From contig JAJXUG010000037.1 of NCBI GenBank assembly GCA_021783095.1, positions 1 to 35,484 of the forward strand: DNA of 35,484 nucleotides, given 5' to 3'. Made by a program: the position numbers and the translations under genes. Below the pieces are notes generated by a model. The model made no database searches and had not been told where the DNA came from. It was given only the letters and a program-made list of their open reading frames with translations. This DNA is from Chloroflexota bacterium. GTDB taxonomy: Bacteria > Chloroflexota > Limnocylindria > Limnocylindrales > CSP1-4. Shown here piece by piece: positions 1-8,213 of this stretch (the stretch's first letter is position 1; every line of letters begins with the position of its first letter).

Positions 1-10
1 ACGGCGCGGC

Positions 11-430
11 CTAGGACGAAGCCGAGGGCACGGGCGACGCGGTCACGATGGGCGTCGGGGTGGGGAACAGCCCGCTGATGAAGCCCGAGTGCCCGAACAG
101 GATCGCGTTGGCGAAGATCAGCCCGAACACCGCAACGAGCGCGATGACGTACCAGCTCGAGAACCGGTCGTCCACGCGCACGGCCCGCTCGGACACGCTC
201 GGCGCGGCCACGGTCGTCGGCTGGCCCCGCAGTCGGCGGCCGCGGGGGACGGCGGGCGCCACGGGGGCGAACCCGGCCGGCGTCGCGGCCTCGGCGTCCT
301 CGAACTCCTCCTCGTGGTCGCCCTCGAGCTCCTCGTCGCCCTTGAGCTCGTCGGGCTCGTCGGCGCCCGTGCCCTCAGTGGCCCCGTCGGCGCCTGAGGC
401 TGCCGCGGCGTCACGCTCCTGGTCGGTCAT
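11..430 (-). CDS. Small acidic single-pass membrane protein, unknown function
   Basis: A 139-residue protein that I do not recognise as a named family. Residues 1-50 are strongly acidic and Ala/Gly-rich, so probably disordered. A Pro/Arg-rich stretch follows (about 51-75). One hydrophobic helix lies at about residues 93-112 (starting WYVIALVAVFG), and the C-terminus is a short Pro/Thr/Ser tail (PTPTPIV...). The layout suggests a cytoplasmic acidic N-terminus and a short outside tail. The stop codon TAG is inside the window, so the gene is complete. An AGGAG lies 13 bases before the ATG, which is rather far. It follows the MFS fusion gene by 133 bases on the same strand and could be co-transcribed. 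Coding status rests on the clear membrane helix and codon pattern. Confidence 0.7.
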   Translation of the reverse strand: MTDQERDAAAASGADGATEGTGADEPDELKGDEELEGDHEEEFEDAEAATPAGFAPVAPAVPRGRRLRGQPTTVAAPSVSERAVRVDDRFSSWYVIALVAVFGLIFANAILFGHSGFISGLFPTPTPIVTASPVPSASS

Positions 431-563
431 GGGGGTGGTGTGTCTCCTGTGTGCGGGCGGCGTCTCGCAAGCGCCCCGCGCGGGCGCCAGTGTACCGAAG
501 GCCGACGGCGCCGGGAGGATCCGCTGCTCGTTGGGCCTCGCGGCGTGCGTGGGCGCGGCCCGG

Positions 564-2684
564 TCAGGCCTCGCGGACCGCCCGCAGCAGCAGCCCCGAC
601 ACGCCGGCCGCGATCGACAGCACCCCGCCAGCCGCCACGACCGGCCCCGCGCCCAGCGGCCCGATCAGCAGCCCGCCCAGGCCCATCGCGATCGACATGC
701 CGCCGAACACGAGCGCGAACCGGAAGCTCACCACGCGGCCCATCAGCTCGGGCGGCGTGCGCTCCTGGAACATCGTCTGGCTGGGGATCACGAAGGCCAT
801 GTTCGCAACGCCGATCCCGAACATCAGGGCCAGCATAACCGGCACGGTCTCGGCGAAGCCCGCCAGCACCAGGAGGGCCCCGAAGGAGGCGTACGCCACG
901 GCAACCATCGGCCCCTTGCGGGTGCGGCCGGCCACGAGCCCCAGCGCGAACCCGCCGATCAGGTTCCCCAGCCCGATCGCCGCCTCCATGAACGCGTACG
1001 TGCCTGCGTACGCGTCGGCGCTGCCCGAGGTGATGTTGCGGGCGAGCACGATCGACGCCACGGTCAGGATGCCGATGGCGAACTGGCCGACGGTGCCCTG
1101 GAGCGTGTTCGCCAGGAGCACGGTCTCGTGGCGGAGGAAGGCCCAGCCCTGGCGCAGGTCGTCGCGGACCGAGGCGGGCGTCGGGACCGGCTCCTGCAGG
1201 CCTTCGGCCTCGTCGTCGTTCGCGCCCCCGGCGGCGCCCCCCGCCCTCTGCAGCACCGGCGGCACGATCATGGTGGCGATCAGCCCCGCCGACGCGAGGT
1301 AGGTGACGGCGTCGAACCAGAAGGCCAGCGGCAGCGACGACGACAGGAACACCACGAACACGCCGGCCAGGGCGTAGCTCGGGATGTCGGCCAGCGTCTC
1401 GCCCACCCACATCGCGGAGTTGGCGGCCAAAAGGTCCTCGTCGTCCACGATTCGCGGCAGCACGGACGCGCGCGCCGGGCGGAAGAAGAGCGACACGGTG
1501 GTCACCGCGAACACGAGCGGATACGCGAGCCAGACGTTGATCAGCACGGCCACCGGGACCAGCAGCACGAACGACGCGCGCAGCAGGTCCGAGACCACCA
1601 GCACCTGCTTCTGGTCCCAGCGGTCGACGAAGGTGCCCGCGAGCGGGGAGAACAGCAGGTTCGGGATGGTGCCGACCAGGAATGTGAGCGCCACGGCGAG
1701 CGGCGAGTCGGTGATCTCGTAGACGAAGGCACTCAGCGCGATCTGGTTGACGCGGTCGCCGAACAGGCTGATGACCTGGCCCACCCACAGTGCAGAGAAG
1801 GTCCCGTTGAGCGTGAGGCGGATGTACGGGTGGTCGCGGACGCGCTCGAGGAACGCGGGTCGTGGCCGTCGGAGCGGGAGCGCGAGCCCGCCGACCGCGG
1901 TGGCCGCTGCTGCCCCCTCGAACGCGGGCTCCGCCGTCATGGCGCTGCTCGAGGGCGTCGCGAGGCCCACGCCGCCGCCGCCGAGCATCTGGGGCCGCTC
2001 CAGCGCCACGCTCGCGGCCAGCGCCGACGTCAGGCCCGTCTCGGACGCCAGGGGATAGCCGTCCGGGCCCGGTCGCGGCACGCGCGTCCGGGCGATGCGT
2101 GCGATCCGGGCGTCGATCAGCGCCTGCTGGATCTCCTCCGGCGTCCGCATGATGGTCGCGAACAGGAAGATTGCCAGGCCCGCAGACAGGAACACATCGC
2201 CCACCGAGGCCACGTTCTGGAGGGGCCAGATGGGGAACGGGATCACGTCGGCCAGCGGACCGAGGTGGAGGTAGAAGCCGGCCCCAGCGCCTGAGGACAG
2301 CATGGTGTGGAGGGGGGACTGCAGGTCGGTCGGCAGCCCCGAGGCCTGCAGCGCCGGCAGCCAGACGGGCATGTACCCGCCGTTGACCATGATCACGATG
2401 GCGTTGCTGGCCACGCCGACGAACGCGAGCGCGAGGCCCGGGTAGCCGCGGTTGTGCCACAGCGTGACCAGCAGCAGGGCGTAGGCCACCCCGAACAGCG
2501 GCACGCGGAGCGCCTCGACCACCCCGAACCCGCCGGCTCCGAGCAGGATCTCCGTGCCGAACCGGAGGATGACGGCGACGAACAGCAGCCCGAGGTATCG
2601 CAGGCGAGTCTCGGCCAGCCGCTCCAGCCGCCCGCCCAGCATCAGGCCCAGGACCAGGCCGAGTGCGATTCCGCCGATCAGCAT
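564..2684 (-). CDS. DUF5317 domain fused to MFS transporter
   Basis: A 706-residue membrane protein with two modules. Residues 1-182 resemble the DUF5317 family: about five short hydrophobic helices, with the characteristic NGGYMPVW segment at 101-108 and a later VGDVF. Residues about 183-280 form an Ala/Pro-rich polar linker. From about 285 to the end there is a twelve-helix major facilitator domain of the MFS_3/enterobactin-exporter type, beginning with NGTFSALWVGQVISLFGDR and including the loop motif GTFVDRWDQKQVLVVSD between helices 2 and 3. It probably acts as a drug or metabolite exporter; the substrate cannot be read from sequence. DUF5317 is normally a stand-alone protein, so the fusion is unusual. 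No Shine-Dalgarno is seen; GACAAT sits six bases before the ATG, compatible with a leaderless message. Confidence 0.9.
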   Translation of the reverse strand: MLIGGIALGLVLGLMLGGRLERLAETRLRYLGLLFVAVILRFGTEILLGAGGFGVVEALRVPLFGVAYALLLVTLWHNRGYPGLALAFVGVASNAIVIMVNGGYMPVWLPALQASGLPTDLQSPLHTMLSSGAGAGFYLHLGPLADVIPFPIWPLQNVASVGDVFLSAGLAIFLFATIMRTPEEIQQALIDARIARIARTRVPRPGPDGYPLASETGLTSALAASVALERPQMLGGGGVGLATPSSSAMTAEPAFEGAAAATAVGGLALPLRRPRPAFLERVRDHPYIRLTLNGTFSALWVGQVISLFGDRVNQIALSAFVYEITDSPLAVALTFLVGTIPNLLFSPLAGTFVDRWDQKQVLVVSDLLRASFVLLVPVAVLINVWLAYPLVFAVTTVSLFFRPARASVLPRIVDDEDLLAANSAMWVGETLADIPSYALAGVFVVFLSSSLPLAFWFDAVTYLASAGLIATMIVPPVLQRAGGAAGGANDDEAEGLQEPVPTPASVRDDLRQGWAFLRHETVLLANTLQGTVGQFAIGILTVASIVLARNITSGSADAYAGTYAFMEAAIGLGNLIGGFALGLVAGRTRKGPMVAVAYASFGALLVLAGFAETVPVMLALMFGIGVANMAFVIPSQTMFQERTPPELMGRVVSFRFALVFGGMSIAMGLGGLLIGPLGAGPVVAAGGVLSIAAGVSGLLLRAVREA

Positions 2685-2729
2685 CCCGAGATTGTCGGGG
2701 TTCGGCGGAGGTGCGCGCTCACCCGGATT

Positions 2730-4109
2730 TCAGCGGGCGGGCGTGACGCCGGTGTCGGCCGGGGTTTCGCCCCCCATCTGGGCGGCGTGCTGCGCGATGA
2801 GCGGGATGGGGCGGGGCGGGGTGGCGCGGCCGGGATCGGGGACGCCCTCGACCCACTTGGTCCTCACGAATGCGTCCACGATCTGCGGGTCGAACTGGAT
2901 TCCCGCGAACTTGCGCAGCTCGCCGAGGGCCTGCTCGGGCGTCAGCGGCGTCATGCGGTAGGGCCGGGCCGCAGTCATCGCCTCGAATGCGTCCGCCACG
3001 TGCAGCACCCGCGCCAGGAGCGGGATCTCGTCGCCGATCAGGCGGTCGGGATAGCCCGAGCCGTTGTACCACTCGTGGTGGTTGCGGATGATCGGCAGCT
3101 CCCGCGACAGCCTCGTGACCGGGGCAATGATCTCGGCACCCAGCACCGGGTGCGAGTTCATGCTCATCCGCTCGTCCTTGGTCAGCCGCTCGGCCTTGAG
3201 GAGCACCGCGTCGGGCACGCCGATCTTCCCGACGTCGTGCAGCAGGCCGCCCCACTCGAGCGCCTCGAGGTCAGCCTCGCCGAGCCGAAGCTCCCGGCCG
3301 ATGTCACCCGCGATCGCCTTGACGTTCCACGAGTGCTTGCTCGTGAAGGGGTCGCGCTTGTCCACGGCCCCCGCCAGGGCGGTGATGGTCTGCGTGAACA
3401 TCTCGCGGATCTCGGTGTAGTCCTGATACGACCGCCGCGTCGTGTACAGCGGGATCGCAAACAGCAGGCTGGCCCACCACGCGAACACATACATCTGGGC
3501 CATTAGCCACCCGATGGGCGTCAGCCCGAAGAGGTTCCTCGCCGAACCACGGGCGTCTCCCAAGACAACCGATCTGATGGGCTGATTCGTGCGCAGCGCA
3601 GCGAGGCTCGCCCCTAGCAGGATGTTGAGCGCCACATAGACGATCGCTGCGAGCAGCGCCACCACGAAAGTCTCGAACCGCGAACTGGTTCGTGCCTCAG
3701 GAGGAATGCTCCGCATGACTAGCCCTGCAATCACGGCTGGCAGTGTGATGCCGGCGTGATTTGCGAGCGTGCCATACCAAGGGATACGGCCCCGGAGTTC
3801 TCGAACCTCAGTGGCTCCAATGAGGGAGACCCACGCGGCGGCCGTTGGACCACCGAGGAAGCTAGCGGCAAGCTGCGGTGCTATCGCCACACCTACGAGA
3901 GTCCCCCGCGGCATGCGCACAGGCATGGCCGACGCCAAGAGCGTAAGGATCGTCCAAAAGGCGAGGCCTGCGATCGGCGCTGCCGGGCCCAGGACCAGAA
4001 AACCGGCACCGAGGGCGGGGTCTATGGGGAACAGCAAGGTCGTGGCAATGAGCGCAAACGCGCTCGATGCCACGACCCCTGCGATGTAGAGCTTCAGACT
4101 CCGAGTCAT
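2730..4109 (-). CDS. Membrane-anchored HD-GYP domain phosphodiesterase
   Basis: A 459-residue protein. Residues 1-225 form a hydrophobic N-terminal domain with about six to seven membrane helices. A short coiled linker (226-250) leads into an HD-GYP domain at about 250-430. The key residues are visible: H259 in KHSWNV, H291-D292 in LLHDVGKIG, K295, H320, H344-H345 in NHHEWYNG, G352-Y353-P354, and D373 in VADAFEAM. HD-GYP enzymes hydrolyse cyclic di-GMP (or related dinucleotides), so this is a probable c-di-GMP phosphodiesterase controlled by its membrane sensor domain. The usual HHERxDGxGYP reads HHEWYNGSGYP here, a mild variation. A GAGG precedes the ATG by four bases. The gene lies 86 bases downstream of a 29-codon micro-ORF and shares its promoter region. 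The N-terminal part looks less G+C-rich than its neighbours. Confidence 0.93.
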   Translation of the reverse strand: MTRSLKLYIAGVVASSAFALIATTLLFPIDPALGAGFLVLGPAAPIAGLAFWTILTLLASAMPVRMPRGTLVGVAIAPQLAASFLGGPTAAAWVSLIGATEVRELRGRIPWYGTLANHAGITLPAVIAGLVMRSIPPEARTSSRFETFVVALLAAIVYVALNILLGASLAALRTNQPIRSVVLGDARGSARNLFGLTPIGWLMAQMYVFAWWASLLFAIPLYTTRRSYQDYTEIREMFTQTITALAGAVDKRDPFTSKHSWNVKAIAGDIGRELRLGEADLEALEWGGLLHDVGKIGVPDAVLLKAERLTKDERMSMNSHPVLGAEIIAPVTRLSRELPIIRNHHEWYNGSGYPDRLIGDEIPLLARVLHVADAFEAMTAARPYRMTPLTPEQALGELRKFAGIQFDPQIVDAFVRTKWVEGVPDPGRATPPRPIPLIAQHAAQMGGETPADTGVTPAR

Positions 4110-4195
4110 GTGGCCTCAGCGATCTGGTGGTCTCGGACCGCTCCCCGCCGCGCGGGCCGAGTACGCCCCCTAGATTACTGGGGTCTGGCCGTTGT

Positions 4196-4285
4196 CTAGA
4201 AGCCCCGAAGCGACGCCCCCCCAGCGAGTGCCATTGCGGCAACTGCGCCGAAGATGGCCAAAAGCCGCATCAGTCGATCCTTCAT
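4196..4285 (-). CDS. Candidate 29-residue membrane/export micro-peptide
   Basis: This short ORF starts MKDRLMRLL, continues with a hydrophobic alanine-rich helix, and ends GGASLRGF before TAG. The basic N-terminus followed by a hydrophobic stretch looks like a tiny signal or single-pass membrane peptide. What makes it credible is the ribosome binding site: GCGGAGGA lies seven bases before the ATG. It is on the same strand as the HD-GYP gene, 86 bases upstream of it, and downstream of a good promoter. I do not recognise the family. It could be a pheromone precursor, a membrane regulator of the HD-GYP protein, or a leader peptide. Chance occurrence of an ORF this short is easy, so the claim depends on conservation in relatives. 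Confidence 0.55.
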   Translation of the reverse strand: MKDRLMRLLAIFGAVAAMALAGGASLRGF

Positions 4286-4308
4286 CGGTCGATCCTCCGC
4301 GTCCTGGC

Positions 4309-4341
4309 CTACCAACCCTTGACGTTCTTCGCCGGTGCCAC
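4309..4341 (-). CDS. Candidate 10-residue leader micro-ORF
   Basis: GTG-initiated ORF encoding MAPAKNVKGW followed by TAG. It is preceded by a near-perfect Shine-Dalgarno, GAGGAGG, seven bases before the start. It ends 23 bases before the start of the 29-codon ORF, so the two would be translated in series from one leader. Such a short ORF could be a leader peptide that senses translation and controls the downstream genes, or a secreted peptide. The coding claim rests only on the ribosome binding site and context. Confidence 0.35.
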   Translation of the reverse strand: MAPAKNVKGW

Positions 4342-4390
4342 GCTCGTACCTCCTCGCGGCTCTCGTGCCTCCGATGTGCCCAGAGACACG

Positions 4391-4420
4391 AAAACCGACC
4401 TGACTCGAAAGTCGGTCGGT
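4391..4420 (-). terminator. Hairpin plus T-run in the HD-GYP leader (intrinsic terminator or attenuator)
   Basis: Read on the minus strand, ACCGACC pairs with GGTCGGT and, inside it, GACT pairs with AGTC around a TTCG tetraloop, with a single unpaired A. TTTTC follows directly. This is a textbook intrinsic-terminator shape. It lies about 105 bases downstream of the promoter at 4529-4558 and before both micro-ORFs. It would therefore either end a roughly 130-base small RNA or act as a conditional attenuator for the micro-ORF/HD-GYP transcript. I could not match the RNA to a known riboswitch class. Confidence 0.6.
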
Positions 4421-4528
4421 TGCACTACTCGCTCCGCCTCCACCCTAAGTGCCCAATTCAGGTGGTGGCATCAGCGCGTCCGAGCGTTCCTTGGATATGC
4501 ACGGTACTGAAGTACTAGTGCGGGGCGG

Positions 4529-4558
4529 ACTATAGGTGCGGCCAACCACACCGGTCAA
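4529..4558 (-). promoter_or_regulatory. Sigma-70-type promoter for leader/micro-ORFs/HD-GYP
   Basis: Minus-strand TTGACC (4553-4558) and TATAGT (4529-4534) are separated by 18 bases. This is one of the best promoter matches in the window. It starts about 40 bases after the stop codon of the STAND/BTAD gene. The predicted start is near 4522, giving a leader of about 235 bases before the 29-codon ORF. Confidence 0.65.
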
Positions 4559-4599
4559 TACGCATCCCTACCTATGGGCACCATGTCGGGTGTAGGGGG

Positions 4600-7500
4600 C
4601 TAGGAGGGCAGCAGCATGTCCTCAAGGGCGGGCGGATCCACGCCGAGCTGATCTCGCATCGCACTTGCATAGTGGGCGTACTGCTCGCGCGCCGCCGAGG
4701 TCGCGTCGACAGCCTGGTAGAGCCCGATGACCAGCGCTTCGATCGAGTCCGCCTCAGGGTCCACCTGGATCGCCTGCTGGCCGACCCACAGGCGCCACCG
4801 GGCATCGCGATGGCCGATCTTCCCCGCGACCGCTTGTTCCATGACGCTGAGGTACAGCGCGTGAAGGCGGTCCCGGAACGGGGACGCCCACTCGTCGTAG
4901 GCGAAGTCGGCGCCGAACCGACCGCGATAGTTGGCCACGACCTCGTTGACCTGCTCCGCGTCCCACTCACGGCCCGAGAGGAGCCTCATGCACCGCCAAC
5001 TGCGGCTGTCGACGAGGTCCTTGTCCAGCCACACCATGTCCGAGTCGAAATGGAGGTACTCGGGTGACGTTCCAGCCTTGTAGTCCGGGTCCACGACGCG
5101 GCGGAGGACGTAGATGGTCTGATGCACTGAGTTCAGAGCGGCGTCCGGATCGACGTCCGGCCAGAGGGCCTCGATGATCTGGTCGGGCGTCGCAGCTCCG
5201 GCGGGCTGTCCGAGCAGGTACAGCAGGAGGGCGAGTGCCCTCCTGCGGATGGACCGGCCATCGATGACCCGGTCGCCCACGCAGATGCGCGCAAGCCCGA
5301 GATCCTCAATCCAAACGCGAGGTGCCAGCCGTCGCGCAAGAGCCTCGCCCCACCGCTCAGGGGGTCGTCGCATCCGGCGGGCATAAGCCCGAAGCCTGGC
5401 GATGTCGCCGATCTCGCCGATTTCGTCGAGGATCGCGGCCGCACGCTCGGCTCCCACGTCATTGCCGCCATCCTCCTCTACCGCGGGCCGCAGAAAAGTG
5501 CGCCAGCGGTCTGGGTTGAGCCGAGCTGCTCTCACGACGACCAGATATGCCGCTGGCGACAACTTGCCCAGCGTCTTGGCGATCTCGCGTGCATAGACGC
5601 CAATGAACGCATCATCTTCCGGGGTAGCGGCGGCAATCTCGGCCGCCAGGGCTTCTGGACCCTCCTGCAAAGCCCTCTGGAGATCAGCGAGCCGTCGCTG
5701 AATTGGAGAAGCCTGCGCCTCGGCAGTCCTCTCAACCAGGCGAAGTGCCGCTTCGGCAGACTCTCTGTCTCCGAGTCGGAAGTATGCGAGCGCCTTGGCA
5801 AGTTGACGGGAGAACGCGCCGCCGACCTCGATCGAGTCGGTCGGTGCGTCGGCGACTCGATCGAGCAGAGAGGTCAGGACTGTATGGTCCGAGGCATCCC
5901 AGAGTTCTGCAGCGAGCCAGTCGGACAGGCGATCTCCTGGGAGTCGATCCCATCGGGCACGCCTTAGGTACTCTCGGCTGTGGCCGGAAGGACCGAACCA
6001 AGCGGCCATCCAGGCAGCATCGATGACTGCCTCTACGCGACCCTCCGGATGCTCAACGGTCAATGCCTCATTGATGAGCTTCTCCGCTTCGCGCCATTGG
6101 CCTTGGAATGCACAGGCCCGCGCCCGCGTGAGCGTGACCGTGACCTGCTCGTACCCGCGCGATGAGCTCGACAGCAGATGCTCCGCCCTGGAACACAATC
6201 GCAGCGCATCTGGTGTGCGACGGAGCCAAACGCAAATGGCCGAAAGGTTGATCGCACTGATGGCTTCGTAGTGACTCTGATGGCTTCGCTCGTGCGTAGC
6301 CAAGAGTTGCTCAAGTTTCAGGGCGATGGATGGCAGGTTCCCGTGGCTGCCGAGCGAAAGTAGGTCTAGCTGACACTCGGCGAGTCGCTTCTCCGCCGGT
6401 GTCGATGCCGTGTGAATCGCCCGGCGCCCATAGTCGGCGGCTGCCCGCAGGTTGTAGACACCGATGGCCACCGTCGCCGCGATTCTCAGGGCCGCCGAAA
6501 CGTACTTCGGCTCGTTCTCCTCCGCGGCCCGGACGGCAGCCTCCGCGGCTTCCAGGGCTTCCTCGCTCGCGCCGAGTTGCAGCAGGTACCGGGCGCGGAG
6601 CATCGCAGTCAGCGCGCTGTCGTCGGGCGACTCGCTCAGGAGGTCGAGCGCCGTCCGGTAGTCGCCGACGCCGAGGACCGCGTCGATCGCCTCGCCGATC
6701 TGGTGGGCCGCCTCACCGGGCTGACCAGCCAGGACGTACTGACGCGCGGCGATGCGCCAGTCCTCGCCGCTGAAGGAGGCGGCGACGGCCGCGTGCATTT
6801 CCCGGACGCGCCGTCGGCCGCGCGTCTGCTCGAGGTGCGCGTACAGGAACTCGCGGACGAGCTGGGCGAAGTGCCAGCGGTCGCTGCCGGGGGCTCGCTG
6901 CAGCAGGCCGAGACTCTCGGCGGTCCGAAGGAACTCGGCGACGCCGTCCTGGCTGCCGACCGCAGCTGTCGCCGCGGGGATCGTCACCTCATCGAGGATC
7001 GAGACGTCCGCGAGGAATTCGGCCAGGTCTAGTGGCGCTTCGGCGAGGACTTCCTCCGCGAGGAAGTCGTAGAGGTCGCCTTCCGCGGCGCTGAGCTGCG
7101 CGACGAGGGCGCGCGGGTCTGGCTCGGGGCACTCCTCCAGGCGGGTGCGGACGAGGCTCAGCAGCGCCGCCCAGCCCTCGGTGCGCGCCACCAGGTCGAC
7201 CGCGACGTCGTGGTCGAGCGGGATGCCGTAGGCGTCTCGGAAGAGGGCCTCCGTCTCGGGGACGTCGAAGCGGAGCTGGTCGCCCTCCAGGTGCTGGACG
7301 GCGTTGCGGCCCTTGAGGCGCACGGGCGGCAGTTGCGGGGCTGTGCGTGCGGCCAGGATCATCGAGAAGCCGTTGCCCGTGGACTCGAGCAGGGCGGCGA
7401 TGATCGGATCGGTCTCCTCGCTGCCCTCGATCGCCTGGAAGTCGTCGAGGATGAGCGAGAAGCCGTGCGGACTCGCGGCGCCGAAACCGGCCATGTCGCG

Positions 7501-8121
7501 CGCGAGGGCCTCGACGACCTCGTCCTTCGTCGGCCCGCCGGGGCCCAGGGTGCTGAGCAGGCGGTAGGTGTCGGGGGCGAAGTCGGGATCGACCTTTCGA
7601 CCGCCCGCAACGAGGTGCCGGATCAGCGTGAGCCAGTCGCGATCGTCGTGCTCGAGCCGATACCAGGAGGTGTGCCGGGGCGTCTGGCTCGACCAGTCGC
7701 TCAGGAAGGTGGTCTTGCCAAACCCGGTGTCGCCGATGACGAGGGCAAGTCGGGAGCGGGCGGCGCGGTCGAGCCAGATGTTGAGCCGTCGTCTCGAGAG
7801 CGTGTCGGGACGGACGTAGGGGGGCTCAATCTTGTCGGCCCGGACCGGCAGGACGCTCACCGGCCGGAACCCGTACGGGGGGAACAGGATGGGCGCGACG
7901 GACAAGCCCGGCCCGACGGCGACCCGTTCATGCCCTTCGTGCCCCTGAGGCGCAGACGGGGCCGACCAGGGACTGCTGGACGCGATCGTCGTGCCGTCGT
8001 TGGCCGGAGACGATACGTCAAGCCGCGGCTCGCGCGTCGTGTCGTCGGTCGAGAGTCGACGGGCTCGGCCTCGCGTCGAGCCGTCGGTGGTGGTGGGCAT
8101 GGCCGGCATCTTGCAGGCCAC
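4600..8121 (-). CDS. STAND ATPase/TPR transcriptional regulator with C-terminal BTAD (SARP-like) domain
   Basis: A large regulator of up to 1173 residues. A disordered N-terminus (1-90) precedes a MalT/LuxR-type STAND NTPase: Walker A GDTGFGKTT at 130-138, Walker B LILDDFQ at about 223-229, and the downstream EGWAALLSL helix typical of this family. An alpha-helical TPR-like region fills the middle (about 430-930). The C-terminal part (about 955-1173) is an OmpR-like winged helix followed by a bacterial transcriptional activation domain (IEALWPDVDPDAALNSVHQ... then REQYAHYASAMRDQLG). Members sense a ligand or partner through the STAND/TPR part and activate nearby promoters. It is encoded just upstream of the micro-ORF/HD-GYP promoter, its most obvious candidate target. 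The start is uncertain: GTG at 8121, ATG at 8109 and ATG at 8100 are all in frame and none has a clear ribosome binding site. Confidence 0.92.
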   Translation of the reverse strand: MACKMPAMPTTTDGSTRGRARRLSTDDTTREPRLDVSSPANDGTTIASSSPWSAPSAPQGHEGHERVAVGPGLSVAPILFPPYGFRPVSVLPVRADKIEPPYVRPDTLSRRRLNIWLDRAARSRLALVIGDTGFGKTTFLSDWSSQTPRHTSWYRLEHDDRDWLTLIRHLVAGGRKVDPDFAPDTYRLLSTLGPGGPTKDEVVEALARDMAGFGAASPHGFSLILDDFQAIEGSEETDPIIAALLESTGNGFSMILAARTAPQLPPVRLKGRNAVQHLEGDQLRFDVPETEALFRDAYGIPLDHDVAVDLVARTEGWAALLSLVRTRLEECPEPDPRALVAQLSAAEGDLYDFLAEEVLAEAPLDLAEFLADVSILDEVTIPAATAAVGSQDGVAEFLRTAESLGLLQRAPGSDRWHFAQLVREFLYAHLEQTRGRRRVREMHAAVAASFSGEDWRIAARQYVLAGQPGEAAHQIGEAIDAVLGVGDYRTALDLLSESPDDSALTAMLRARYLLQLGASEEALEAAEAAVRAAEENEPKYVSAALRIAATVAIGVYNLRAAADYGRRAIHTASTPAEKRLAECQLDLLSLGSHGNLPSIALKLEQLLATHERSHQSHYEAISAINLSAICVWLRRTPDALRLCSRAEHLLSSSSRGYEQVTVTLTRARACAFQGQWREAEKLINEALTVEHPEGRVEAVIDAAWMAAWFGPSGHSREYLRRARWDRLPGDRLSDWLAAELWDASDHTVLTSLLDRVADAPTDSIEVGGAFSRQLAKALAYFRLGDRESAEAALRLVERTAEAQASPIQRRLADLQRALQEGPEALAAEIAAATPEDDAFIGVYAREIAKTLGKLSPAAYLVVVRAARLNPDRWRTFLRPAVEEDGGNDVGAERAAAILDEIGEIGDIARLRAYARRMRRPPERWGEALARRLAPRVWIEDLGLARICVGDRVIDGRSIRRRALALLLYLLGQPAGAATPDQIIEALWPDVDPDAALNSVHQTIYVLRRVVDPDYKAGTSPEYLHFDSDMVWLDKDLVDSRSWRCMRLLSGREWDAEQVNEVVANYRGRFGADFAYDEWASPFRDRLHALYLSVMEQAVAGKIGHRDARWRLWVGQQAIQVDPEADSIEALVIGLYQAVDATSAAREQYAHYASAMRDQLGVDPPALEDMLLPS

Positions 8122-8213
8122 GGCTCAACGGGGCCTTATCTGCCGATGCGCCCACGTTGCGAAGGCGGCGTGCGGGCGGCGCGACGGGCCACTCGATCGA
8201 TGCCGCCGGCTCG

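Noticed and set aside
48..2294. 748-codon plus-strand open frame opposite the first two genes
   Set aside because: Its translation is Arg/His/Gln/Gly-rich without domains, while the minus strand encodes clear membrane proteins. It is an antisense shadow of G+C-rich coding DNA.
4286..4528. Known c-di-GMP riboswitch in the HD-GYP leader
   Set aside because: I looked for conserved GEMM-I and c-di-GMP-II words and found none. The leader may be structured, but I cannot assign a class.
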